From NCBI GenBank assembly GCA_040399685.1, contig JBBART010000005.1, positions 120,891 through 184,890 on the forward strand: a stretch of 64,000 nt of DNA, read 5' to 3'. Made by a program: the position numbers and the translations under genes. Source of the stretch: CAIQQQ01 sp040399685 (GTDB taxonomy: Bacteria; Pseudomonadota; Alphaproteobacteria; Acetobacterales; Acetobacteraceae). Numbering within the stretch: position 1 is the first letter of the stretch; each line of letters begins with the position of its first letter. Shown one piece after another: positions 1 through 7,096 of this stretch. The notes beneath the pieces were generated by a model. That model made no database searches and was not told where the DNA came from. It was given only the letters and a program-made list of their open reading frames with translations.

Positions 1-260
1 TGGCGACGGAATGGAGTTCCGGCCATTACCAGTTGGAACTGACGCGCCCCGGCCGCATGGATGAACTGACGGTGCATGCCGAAGTACGGGTTGATGAGTT
101 CCCAAGCCTGGACACAGAGCGCGTGGCGGCTGATCTGATCCGTCGGATCAAGGCCAATCTTGGTGTTTCCACCCATGCCGTGTTGCACGGACCGGGCGGG
201 TTGGAGCGGTCGCTCGGCAAGGCCAAGCGGGTGGTGGACAATCGTCCGAAGGAGCGGTGA
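1..260 (+). CDS. paaK: Phenylacetate-CoA ligase, C-terminal fragment (cut by window edge)
   Basis: This is the C-terminal end of phenylacetate-CoA ligase, which activates phenylacetate to phenylacetyl-CoA with ATP in the cytoplasm. The reading frame is open from base 3 to the TGA at 258-260 and has no start here, so the gene begins upstream of the window. The visible part holds the small C-terminal AMP-ligase domain: a HYQLELTRPGRMDELTV stretch, a DLIRRIKANLGV helix and a GSLGKAKRVVD-like end in which the Lys in GKAKR corresponds to the catalytic lysine region of the family. It is convergent with the paaABCDE operon, which supplies the next pathway step. The call rests on about 85 residues but the context is decisive. 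Confidence 0.88.
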   Translation, partial: ATEWSSGHYQLELTRPGRMDELTVHAEVRVDEFPSLDTERVAADLIRRIKANLGVSTHAVLHGPGGLERSLGKAKRVVDNRPKER

Positions 261-282
261 AAACGTCAAACTATTTTAAGAG

Positions 283-408
283 AAGGCCTTCTTTTTCTGA
301 AGAAAAAGAAGCAAAAAGAATTTCATTCGTTTTGATGTATGTCGCGGCGCGTGCCGCGACATACATCTGATTCATGCAGTTTTTTGGTTCTTTTTTCAAA
401 AAAGAACT
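283..408. repeat. Double-hairpin dispersed repeat, copy 1
   Basis: The element starts with AAGGCCTT and a perfect 10-bp stem-loop at 288-311 (arms CTTCTTTTTC and GAAAAAGAAG, loop TGAA). It ends with a second hairpin at 387-407 (GTTCTTTTTT, C, AAAAAAGAAC). The core between them holds a 15-bp perfect stem at 334-348/353-367 with a GCGT loop. It sits between convergent paaK and paaE, where the hairpins plus T-runs could terminate transcription in both directions. A second copy with the same ends and a different core is at 2859-2981. Confidence 0.85.
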
Positions 409-441
409 CTATCGAATGCTTTTTTGTTTTTGCCTGTTTGT

Positions 442-1539
442 TCAAATCTGATCGAAATCCACGACGACATGCGACGTGGTCGGTTTTGCCTGGCAGGTAA
501 GCACGAAGCCCTGCTCAAGCTCCCACGGCTCCAGCGAGTAATTCAGCTCCATCGCAACCTTACCCTCGACAATCTTGGCGCGGCAGGTGGAGCACATGCC
601 GCCCTTGCAGGCGAAGGGCAGGTCGATGCCGGCGCGCAAGGCAGCGTCCAGAATGGCCTCGCCTTCAGCGACCGGCGCATCGCGGCGCTTGCCGTCGACG
701 ATGATGGAGGCCACGCAGGACGCCGGCGCTTCCACGTTAATGACGGTCGGCTTGTGCGGCACGCCATCAAACGCCGAGACGAAGCGTTCAACATGGATGC
801 GGTCTTGCGCGATGCCGATATCGCGCAAGGTGGCCTCGGCCGGGTCGATCATCGCGGCCGGGCCACAGATGAAGGCGTGATCGACCGCCTCGGCTGGCAC
901 CACATGGCCCAGCAGCAGGCGAAGTTTCTCATCGTCGATATGGCCGTTGAGGATGGCGATGTCCTGCTGCTCGCGGCTGAGCACGTGAAAGACGGAGAGG
1001 CGGCCGAGATTGCGGTCCTTCAGGTCCTCAAGCTCCTCGCGGAACAGAATGTCGTCCACGCTGCGGCTGCCGTAGAACAGGCTGAAATTGCTGTCTGGCT
1101 CGCGCGCTAGCACGCCTTGGATGATGGACAAAATGGGCGTGATGCCCGAACCGGCGGCGATGCCCACATGCAGGCGGCCGTTGCCGGGAATGCTGCCCAG
1201 GCCGAAGCGGCCGGTGGGCGTCATCACGTCCAGCGTGTCGCCGGTCTTCAGCTGGGTGTTGATCCAGGTGGAGAACAGCCCGCCATCCACCTGGCGCACC
1301 GCGACCCGCAGAGTGCCGTCATCTGGCGCGGAGCAGATGGAGTAGGAGCAGCGGATATCGGCACCGTCGATGGTGGCGCGCAGGGTCAGGTATTGACCCG
1401 GCTCGAAGCGATAGGCCGCCGCCAATTCGGCCGGCACGGCGAACCGCAGCGACACGGCGCCTGGCGTTTCCTGGTGGATGTCGCTGACGCGGAGTTGGTG
1501 AAAGCGGGGTGCTGCCAGAATTGTGTCGATATGGGTCAT
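442..1539 (-). CDS. paaE: Phenylacetyl-CoA 1,2-epoxidase, reductase subunit PaaE
   Basis: PaaE passes electrons from NAD(P)H to the di-iron PaaABC oxygenase that epoxidises the phenylacetyl-CoA ring. The 365-residue protein has the full family architecture: an FAD-binding barrel with R63-C-S-Y-S67, a nucleotide-binding domain with GSGITP near residues 130-135, and a C-terminal plant-type ferredoxin domain with cluster ligands C311, C316, C319 and C349. The ATG at 1539 was chosen because it gives the usual family length and lies 7 bases after the paaD stop; an in-frame extension to 1677 would only overlap paaD. Last gene of the leftward paaABCDE operon. Confidence 0.96.
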   Translation of the reverse strand: MTHIDTILAAPRFHQLRVSDIHQETPGAVSLRFAVPAELAAAYRFEPGQYLTLRATIDGADIRCSYSICSAPDDGTLRVAVRQVDGGLFSTWINTQLKTGDTLDVMTPTGRFGLGSIPGNGRLHVGIAAGSGITPILSIIQGVLAREPDSNFSLFYGSRSVDDILFREELEDLKDRNLGRLSVFHVLSREQQDIAILNGHIDDEKLRLLLGHVVPAEAVDHAFICGPAAMIDPAEATLRDIGIAQDRIHVERFVSAFDGVPHKPTVINVEAPASCVASIIVDGKRRDAPVAEGEAILDAALRAGIDLPFACKGGMCSTCRAKIVEGKVAMELNYSLEPWELEQGFVLTCQAKPTTSHVVVDFDQI

Positions 1540-1546
1540 GTCAGCC

Positions 1547-2035
1547 TCAATGGCATTTGAAATAATCGAACGGCTCGCGGCAGTCCTCGCAGCGCCACAG
1601 CGCCTTGCAACTGGTCGAACCGAATTCGGCGATGCGCGTGGTGTTGGTCGAGGCGCAGCGAGGGCAGGCGACCACATCGACGCTGAACAAGGCCCTGCGT
1701 CCGGTCGCGCCCCCCACAGCGGGTGGGGCGATGCCGTATTCGGTCAGCTTGCGCCGGCCTTCCAGGGTCATCCAATCGGTGGTCCAGGCGGGGTGCAGCA
1801 CGGTCACGACCCGGGCCGGTGCAATGCCGGCACGGTCCAGCGCGGTTTCAATTTCCAGCGCGATCATGTTCATCGCCGGACAGCCGGAATAGGTGGGGGT
1901 GATCACCACTTCCATCGTGCCATCCGCCTCACGCACCTCGCGCAGCACACCGAGATCGGCGATGGTCAACACCGGAATTTCGGGGTCGCACACCGCGGCG
2001 GCAACGGCCCAGGCCTGCTCCCGCCGCGTTGCCAT
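1547..2035 (-). CDS. paaD: Phenylacetate pathway Fe-S assembly factor PaaD
   Basis: PaaD (162 residues) is thought to help assemble iron-sulfur or metal centres of the PaaABCE epoxidase. The N-terminal half is a MIP18/DUF59 domain (DPEIPVLTIADLGVLREV, then the conserved TYSGCPAM loop with C52). The C-terminus carries a metal ribbon with C124-P-R-C127 and C149-E-D-C152. Start ATG at 2035 overlaps the paaC stop by one base (TGATG), indicating translational coupling. The 304-residue extension possible upstream is the antisense of paaC sequence and is rejected. Confidence 0.95.
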   Translation of the reverse strand: MATRREQAWAVAAAVCDPEIPVLTIADLGVLREVREADGTMEVVITPTYSGCPAMNMIALEIETALDRAGIAPARVVTVLHPAWTTDWMTLEGRRKLTEYGIAPPAVGGATGRRALFSVDVVACPRCASTNTTRIAEFGSTSCKALWRCEDCREPFDYFKCH

Positions 2036-2790
2036 CACCAGGTGGCCGCCGGAATCAGCCGCTGCATGTATTGCAGTTCGGTAAGCAGATGGCCGAGATG
2101 TTCCGAATGCCGCCCCTGGCGACCACCGGCCTGCATCCAGCCGTCTTGCGGAATGTTGAGCGTTGCGACGAGCAGGGTTTCGCGCACCGTCTCTTTCCAC
2201 ACGCCGCGCAGCGATTCCGGGTCGATGGCGACGCCGGACGCGATCAACTCCGCATCTTCTACGTCGACGGCGAACAACTCGCCGGTATAGGGCCAAAGAT
2301 GGTTCAGCGCGTCTGCGATGCGGGCATGGCTTTCTTCCGTGCCGTCGCCCAGCCGCAGCACCCATTCGGCGGAATGGCGCAAATGATAAGCCATCTCCTT
2401 CTCCGATTTGGCGGCAATCGCGGCCAGGGTGGGATCGGTGGAGGCCATCATCGCCCGCCAATACGGATCGGCATACGCGGCATAGAGAAACTGCCGCAGC
2501 ATGGTCTCGGCAAAATCGCCGTTTGGCTGCTCGACCAGCAATATATTTTCGTAGGCGCGCTCGTCGCGGCGATACGCGAAAGCATCCTCGTCGTGGCCCT
2601 CATCTTCGACTTCGCCGGCATAGGTATAGAGCGAGCGGGACTGACCGAGCAGGTCAAGTCCCATGTTGGCCAGCGCCATCTCTTCTTCCATGATCGGTGC
2701 GTGGCCGCACCATTCGCTCAGGCGGTGGCCTAGGATCAGCGCGTCATCGGCGCGGCGCAGCACGTAACGGACGAGGGGCGTCGCGGCCAC
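2035..2790 (-). CDS. paaC: Phenylacetyl-CoA 1,2-epoxidase, structural subunit PaaC
   Basis: PaaC (251 residues) is the ferritin-like partner of catalytic PaaA in the epoxidase; it is needed for the stable PaaAC core. The sequence is recognisable from the LRRADDALILGHRLSEWCGHAP start, the IMEEEMALANMGLDLLGQ helix and the SEKEMAYHLRHSAEWVLRLGDGT block. The start appears to be GTG at 2788-2790, with only a weak ribosome-binding site. A 200-base gap containing repeat copy 2 separates it from paaB, unusual inside a paa operon. Confidence 0.95.
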   Translation of the reverse strand: MAATPLVRYVLRRADDALILGHRLSEWCGHAPIMEEEMALANMGLDLLGQSRSLYTYAGEVEDEGHDEDAFAYRRDERAYENILLVEQPNGDFAETMLRQFLYAAYADPYWRAMMASTDPTLAAIAAKSEKEMAYHLRHSAEWVLRLGDGTEESHARIADALNHLWPYTGELFAVDVEDAELIASGVAIDPESLRGVWKETVRETLLVATLNIPQDGWMQAGGRQGRHSEHLGHLLTELQYMQRLIPAATW

Positions 2791-2858
2791 CTGGATCGTG
2801 GCTGATTCTATGGTGAGGGTGCTCCAAAATGAGGGAGTTAAGTCGGTTTTTTGGAATG

Positions 2859-2981
2859 AAGGCCTTCTTTTTCTGAAGAAAAAGAAGCAAAAAGACTTTC
2901 ATTCATTTAGGCGCTCGCATCGCCGCAAAGCCTTTTTAAAACGAACAAAATTTTTTGGTTCTTTTTTTCAAAAAAGAACTC
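2859..2981. repeat. Double-hairpin dispersed repeat, copy 2
   Basis: The left end matches copy 1 for about 37 bases, including the hairpin at 2864-2887 (CTTCTTTTTC, TGAA, GAAAAAGAAG) and CAAAAAGA after it. The right end has GGTTC, seven T, C, six A, GAACTC at 2957-2981. The core between the ends differs completely from copy 1 and lacks its long GC-rich stem. This copy lies inside the operon, between paaB and paaC, where it could weaken or modulate read-through. Confidence 0.85.
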
Positions 2982-2990
2982 TTATCTCTT

Positions 2991-3278
2991 TCACATATGC
3001 CCAACTTCGTCCGGCACTTCATAGAACGTAGGATGCCGATAGATCTTCGACGCGGTCGGCTCGAACAACATGCCCTTGTCCTGCGGATCGGACGCGGTGA
3101 TCGCCGAGGACGGCACCACCCAGAGCGAAAGCCCCTCACCGCGACGGGTATAAAGATCGCGCGCCGCCTGCAACGCCAGCGTGGCGTCCGCGGCGTGCAG
3201 GGAGCCGGCGTGCTTGTGGCTCAGGCCTTGGCGGGAGCGGATGAACACTTCCCAGATCGGCGTGTTGGGCGTGGGCAT
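2991..3278 (-). CDS. paaB: Phenylacetyl-CoA 1,2-epoxidase subunit PaaB
   Basis: PaaB is the small (95 residues here) bridging subunit of the multicomponent phenylacetyl-CoA epoxidase. Family features are plain: WEVFIRSRQGLSHKHAGSLHAAD at the N-terminus, the DLYTRRGEGLSLWVVPSSAI core and the YRHPTFYEVPDEVGHM C-terminus. ATG start at 3278, 17 bases downstream of the paaA stop. Normal length and composition; second gene of the paaABCDE operon. Confidence 0.96.
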   Translation of the reverse strand: MPTPNTPIWEVFIRSRQGLSHKHAGSLHAADATLALQAARDLYTRRGEGLSLWVVPSSAITASDPQDKGMLFEPTASKIYRHPTFYEVPDEVGHM

Positions 3279-3295
3279 GGGATGATCCTTCGCGG

Positions 3296-4276
3296 TCAGG
3301 CTGCGGCGCGATGCGCGCGTTTTTCGGCATAGGCGGCAGCCGCGTCACGCACCCAGGCGCCATCGGCGTGGGCTTTGCGGCGGGCCACCAGGCGTTCGCG
3401 GTTGCACGGGCCGTTTCCGGCAATGACGCGGTTGAACTCGTCCCAATCGATCGGGCCGTGATGCCAGGTGTCGCCTTCTTGCCGCAACTCAGGGTCGGGA
3501 ATGGTGAGGCCGAGGTATTTTGCCTGCGGCACGGTGGCGTTGATGAATTTCTGCCGCAGTTCGTCGTTGGAGAAGCGTTTGATCTTCCAGCGCATCGAGG
3601 CGTCGGAATGGGTGCTTGCGGTGTCCGGCGGGCCGAACATCATCAGGCACGGCCACCACCAGCGGTTCAGCGCGTCCTGCGCCATCGCCTTCTGGGCGTC
3701 GTTGCCGTGCGACAGGGTGATCATGATCTCGTAGCCCTGGCGCTGGTGGAAGCTTTCTTCCTTGCACACGCGGATCATGGCGCGGGCATAGGGGCCATAA
3801 GAGCAGCGGCAGAGCGGGATCTGGTTCATGATCGCTGCCCCGTCGACTAGCCAGCCGACAGCGCCCATATCCGCCCAGGTGAGGGTTGGGTAGTTGAAGA
3901 TCGACGAATACTTGGCGCGGCCGGCCAGCAACTGATCGACCAACTGCTCGCGCCCGGTGCCCAGTGTTTCGGCGGCGGCATAGAGATACAGGCCGTGGCC
4001 GCATTCATCTTGCACTTTTGCCAGCAACGCCGCCTTGCGCCGCAGCGAGGGGGCGCGGGTGATCCAGTTGCCTTCCGGCAGCATACCGACGATTTCGGAA
4101 TGCGCGTGCTGGGAAATCTGGCGGGTGAGGGTGCGGCGGTAGGCGGCCGGCATCCAGTCATTGGCTTCGATGCGTTCCTCGGCATCGATGCGCACCTGGA
4201 AGCGCGCCAGATCGGCGGCGTCCTCAAGCACGCGTTCGTCGCCGTCGGATCGCTGGTTGAGCGCCTGGGTGTACAT
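3296..4276 (-). CDS. paaA: Phenylacetyl-CoA 1,2-epoxidase, catalytic subunit PaaA
   Basis: PaaA (326 residues) holds the di-iron site that epoxidises phenylacetyl-CoA. Ferritin-like ligand motifs are visible: E61 in HAHSEIVG, Q89-D-E91-C-G-H94 and E173-E174-S-F-H177. The substrate-pocket block SSIFNYPTLTWADMGAVGWLVDGAAI is conserved. ATG at 4276 is preceded by GAGGGGG about ten bases upstream. It is the first gene of the leftward operon, with a candidate promoter at 4310-4337 and the regulator paaX just upstream. Confidence 0.97.
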   Translation of the reverse strand: MYTQALNQRSDGDERVLEDAADLARFQVRIDAEERIEANDWMPAAYRRTLTRQISQHAHSEIVGMLPEGNWITRAPSLRRKAALLAKVQDECGHGLYLYAAAETLGTGREQLVDQLLAGRAKYSSIFNYPTLTWADMGAVGWLVDGAAIMNQIPLCRCSYGPYARAMIRVCKEESFHQRQGYEIMITLSHGNDAQKAMAQDALNRWWWPCLMMFGPPDTASTHSDASMRWKIKRFSNDELRQKFINATVPQAKYLGLTIPDPELRQEGDTWHHGPIDWDEFNRVIAGNGPCNRERLVARRKAHADGAWVRDAAAAYAEKRAHRAAA

Positions 4277-4309
4277 GCGGTGAATTCCCCCTCGCCATTT
4301 GTTGAGGAA

Positions 4310-4347
4310 AACATATCACGAAAATAATAATGATCAAGATTTTCCGT
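4310..4347 (-). promoter_or_regulatory. Candidate paaA promoter with overlapping inverted repeat
   Basis: Read on the minus strand, TTGATC (4332-4337) and TATGTT (4310-4315) are 16 bases apart, a plausible -35/-10 pair upstream of paaA. An imperfect inverted repeat ACGGAAAAT (4339-4347) and ATTTTCGT (4318-4325) brackets the -35 box, a position suited to repression by PaaX or the TetR protein. No experimental operator consensus for this lineage is assumed. Confidence 0.45.
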
Positions 4348-4392
4348 AACATGTTTAGGCACGATCGCGTTATGCGGGGGCTGGCGGCACGT

Positions 4393-5229
4393 TTAGTCCA
4401 AAAAGCGCTTATAAATGAGGGTGTTGGGCGGCAGCGCTGCGCCAGTGTCGTCAATGGCGTTGGCATCGAGCCACGCCTCCGACGCTGGCAGAACCGCGCG
4501 ATAGACGTCGGCGCACAGGCGGCGCGCAGTCTCGCCTGGCCAGTCGGTGGGCAGCACCTGTGTCGGCAAGAGCGGGTCGCGCAGCACGATGCGACGATAT
4601 TCATGGATCAGCAGCACCCGCGCTGCCAGGGCGTCGATCCCGGAACAGATGCCGCCGTCGGCCAGAAAATCGCGCAGGGGCGTGAATGTTTCAACGAAGC
4701 CGGCATAGGATTCACCCAGCCGGTCCAGCGGCCAGGCGCGTGCGGCCAGGATGCGCAACGTCTTGGCATCGCCCTCTGCGCGCAGCCGAAGCCCGTCGAT
4801 CTCTAGCGGGCGCGGCGCCAGCCAGACGCCGGGCGCCATGGCGCCACAGCCTGCTTCCTCCATTTTTGCGCGGTTGCTGTCATCTGGCAGCAGCAGTTCG
4901 AAATGTCCCTGCCAGGGCACTGGCTGGGCGTTGTAGATACGCTGCGCCGCCGCTTCGAACTGGGCCCGCCCCTTTGTCCGCAGGCGATAGAAGCTGTTGC
5001 GCCCAACCCGGTTGCGCTCCAGCCAGCCATCGGCGGCCAGCCGCGACATCGCCGTGCGCACCACGCCCTCACCGATCTCCAACGCGCTGAAGAACGCCAG
5101 CAGCGTGCCCAGCCACACCGACCCGCCACGCGGCACGATGGCGTCGCCATAGACGGTGATGATGAGCGACCACGTGCGCGATGGCTCATCGCGTAGATGC
5201 GCAAGGATGGGCGCCAGCGGAGATTTCAC
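4393..5229 (-). CDS. paaX: Phenylacetate degradation repressor PaaX
   Basis: PaaX-family transcriptional repressor (278 residues); in characterised systems it binds paa promoters and is released by phenylacetyl-CoA. The N-terminal winged helix-turn-helix covers roughly residues 15-75 (SLIITVYGDAIVPRGGSVWLG, then EGVVRTAMSRLAADGWL), followed by the PaaX central and C-terminal domains (WQGHFELLL; LIHEYRRIVLRDPLLP). The start is a GTG at 5227-5229 overlapping the TetR stop as GTGA. It sits directly upstream of the paaA promoter it probably controls. Confidence 0.92.
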   Translation of the reverse strand: MKSPLAPILAHLRDEPSRTWSLIITVYGDAIVPRGGSVWLGTLLAFFSALEIGEGVVRTAMSRLAADGWLERNRVGRNSFYRLRTKGRAQFEAAAQRIYNAQPVPWQGHFELLLPDDSNRAKMEEAGCGAMAPGVWLAPRPLEIDGLRLRAEGDAKTLRILAARAWPLDRLGESYAGFVETFTPLRDFLADGGICSGIDALAARVLLIHEYRRIVLRDPLLPTQVLPTDWPGETARRLCADVYRAVLPASEAWLDANAIDDTGAALPPNTLIYKRFLD

Positions 5230-5828
5230 GCCATGCGCCCGGCCTCAGCGCCACCGGCGGTGATCAACCGGCAGGCCATCCGTGCGTAATCAGCGCGCGA
5301 CAGCCCGCGGCCTTCGCGAAACCAGAGATAATGCCAGTTGATCATGCCGAACCACGACATCGTCAGCGGCTTCAGCGCTGGCGTCCCTGCAACACTTGGC
5401 AGGGCCGTTGCGATTGTTGCGGCCACTGGCTCCACCAGTTTGCGTTCCAGTTCGCGCAGGATGGCCTGCCTTTCCTCGGGGAGCAGATGTAGATTGGCAA
5501 GCTGCACCTGGTGCTCGGCATGAGAATCTCGATAGACATCCAGCAACGCCTCGCCGATCGCCAGCAGGCGCGGCGCCCCGTCGGCGGCGGTGGCCACGGC
5601 TGCATTCACGCGCTCCACCAATGTCTTCAGATGCGCGTGGAGGATGTCAAAGAGCACAGCCTCCTTGTCGGGGTAATAATGATACAGCAGGGCCTTGGAC
5701 ACACCACAGGCCTCGGCGATCAGGCTGATGGACGTGCCGGTGTAGCCATGCAGCGCAAACAGCCGGGCGGATTGTCGCAGGATGACGTCCTGCTTTTCGA
5801 CATAGTCCAGGGCACGGGTCCGGGCCAT
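5226..5828 (-). CDS. TetR-family regulator coupled to paaX
   Basis: TetR/AcrR-type regulator of 200 residues. The N-terminal DNA-binding domain shows the typical order QSARLFALHGYTGTSI, then the recognition helix region EACGVSKALLYHYYPDKEAVL; the C-terminal half is an effector-binding domain ending in a WFGMINWHYLWFREGRG block seen in fatty-acid or aryl-CoA-responsive members. The ATG at 5828 (MARTRALD) starts the conserved region; an in-frame codon at 5885 would add 19 non-conserved residues. It overlaps paaX by four bases, so the two repressors are almost certainly made together. TetR proteins called PaaR control paa genes in some bacteria; that this is one is an inference. Confidence 0.85.
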   Translation of the reverse strand: MARTRALDYVEKQDVILRQSARLFALHGYTGTSISLIAEACGVSKALLYHYYPDKEAVLFDILHAHLKTLVERVNAAVATAADGAPRLLAIGEALLDVYRDSHAEHQVQLANLHLLPEERQAILRELERKLVEPVAATIATALPSVAGTPALKPLTMSWFGMINWHYLWFREGRGLSRADYARMACRLITAGGAEAGRMA

Positions 5829-5964
5829 GGGCCAGAGATTTCCTTGTGGTGGGGGTGATTGGATGGCAACAGGCTTACCAAACAATCGATGATCGGTCGA
5901 TCAGTCAATGCAGGGCCGCATGCCCGCATCCGCCTCCCGCTCGCCCCGCCAGATGCAGCGCCGG

Positions 5965-6969
5965 TCAGTTTGCCAGAAGCTTGATAGCCAGTTTCTTCGA
6001 TAGCCGGAAGGCTTTTGGAAACCGGGTCTCGATCAGTAATATCGCCTTGTTGCAAGCCTTCGACAGATCCTTCGGGTGATGGATTTCCATGCCGTTCACC
6101 GTACGCAAATCAAGTTTCTTGATGCGTCTCTGGAACTGGAGAAAACGGCTGCTGCCGGGAATGAAATGCCCGGTCATCGAGCGTCTGGACTGGGTTGTTT
6201 GTGTTGTTGGCAAGCTGCCATGAATGATTGTCGAGGAAAAAAACAGTACGTCTCCTTTTTTCAGGACAGGAGCGCGCAAAACAAGCTGATTTTCGTTGAT
6301 AATTTTATGAACAAGTTCGATATATTTGTCGTGGTGAAATGCGATATCAAAATCTTTGCCGTTGCGCGGCATATCGATCAAATGGCTCTTCGGATAGACA
6401 AAAAACCGCCCAGCACCCTGCGCAATATCTTCCAACGCAATCCAGATACCAGTCATTCGGCCGATTTCCTCAGCATCCAGATAGTATGAATCCTGATGCG
6501 GCGGTGTCTGCGGGTTGCCTTCGAAGTACATGCTCTGCACCAGTTTGGCTGGCTCGCCCATCAGTGTGGCCAAAAACCGCTGCAATGTGGGGTGGGTGAT
6601 CAGAGCCAGACCGGCGGCCCGAAAGCCGCCCATGTGACGTGGATCGACACTCTGGACGTTGAGGATTGCGTTCAGCAGGAAGCCGCTGTCGGTAAAAAAA
6701 TGCCGCTCGGGGCGGGCTGTTGTTTGCCGATAGATGAAGCCATTGAACGGCCGGACCTCTGCTTCAAACGACGCCAGCAGGTCGTCGCAGAGCGCTGTGG
6801 GCAGCAGGTTTTGCACGACCGCATAGCCGTTATCGTCATAATATCTGCGAAGCGCCAGTTCGTCATCGACTGAAAAATAGCATGACAGGTCGTCGATCGG
6901 CCGTAAAACGTCTGGATTAAACGCCTTAAAATCAATGTTTCTTTGAATATCGATGCGATCGTCTTCCAT
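5965..6969 (-). CDS. Phytanoyl-CoA dioxygenase (PhyH)-like Fe(II)/2-oxoglutarate oxygenase
   Basis: Member of the PhyH family of Fe(II)/2-oxoglutarate dioxygenases, which hydroxylate CoA esters, lipids or natural products. The 334-residue protein carries the iron triad H158-Q-D160 (in PPHQDSYYL) and H250 (IIHGSLP), and the 2-oxoglutarate-binding R262 region (SRRSMTGHF). The C-terminus is Lys-rich with two basic helices. ATG at 6969. The gene looks clearly AT-richer than its neighbours, has no partner genes and no obvious link to phenylacetate, so it is probably a recent acquisition. Substrate unknown. Confidence 0.85.
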   Translation of the reverse strand: MEDDRIDIQRNIDFKAFNPDVLRPIDDLSCYFSVDDELALRRYYDDNGYAVVQNLLPTALCDDLLASFEAEVRPFNGFIYRQTTARPERHFFTDSGFLLNAILNVQSVDPRHMGGFRAAGLALITHPTLQRFLATLMGEPAKLVQSMYFEGNPQTPPHQDSYYLDAEEIGRMTGIWIALEDIAQGAGRFFVYPKSHLIDMPRNGKDFDIAFHHDKYIELVHKIINENQLVLRAPVLKKGDVLFFSSTIIHGSLPTTQTTQSRRSMTGHFIPGSSRFLQFQRRIKKLDLRTVNGMEIHHPKDLSKACNKAILLIETRFPKAFRLSKKLAIKLLAN

Positions 6970-7096
6970 TCTGTTGATCCCAAGCTGCCGCTAAATCCCA
7001 TGTACCGAAAATATTCCGGGTGGAAACATAGCAGCCGGCATGGGCCTGCGGGATACTGTCATTACGAGCAGCCCCTGATGGATGTGAGATGTCCGC

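Noticed and set aside
424..1110. Long plus-strand ORF (228 codons) opposite paaE
   Set aside because: Antisense of a fully conserved ferredoxin-reductase domain; no family resemblance. Typical shadow ORF in GC-rich DNA.
4277..4392. Possible small gene between paaX and paaA
   Set aside because: No ORF with a start and ribosome-binding site; the stretch is A/T-rich and better explained as promoter/operator.
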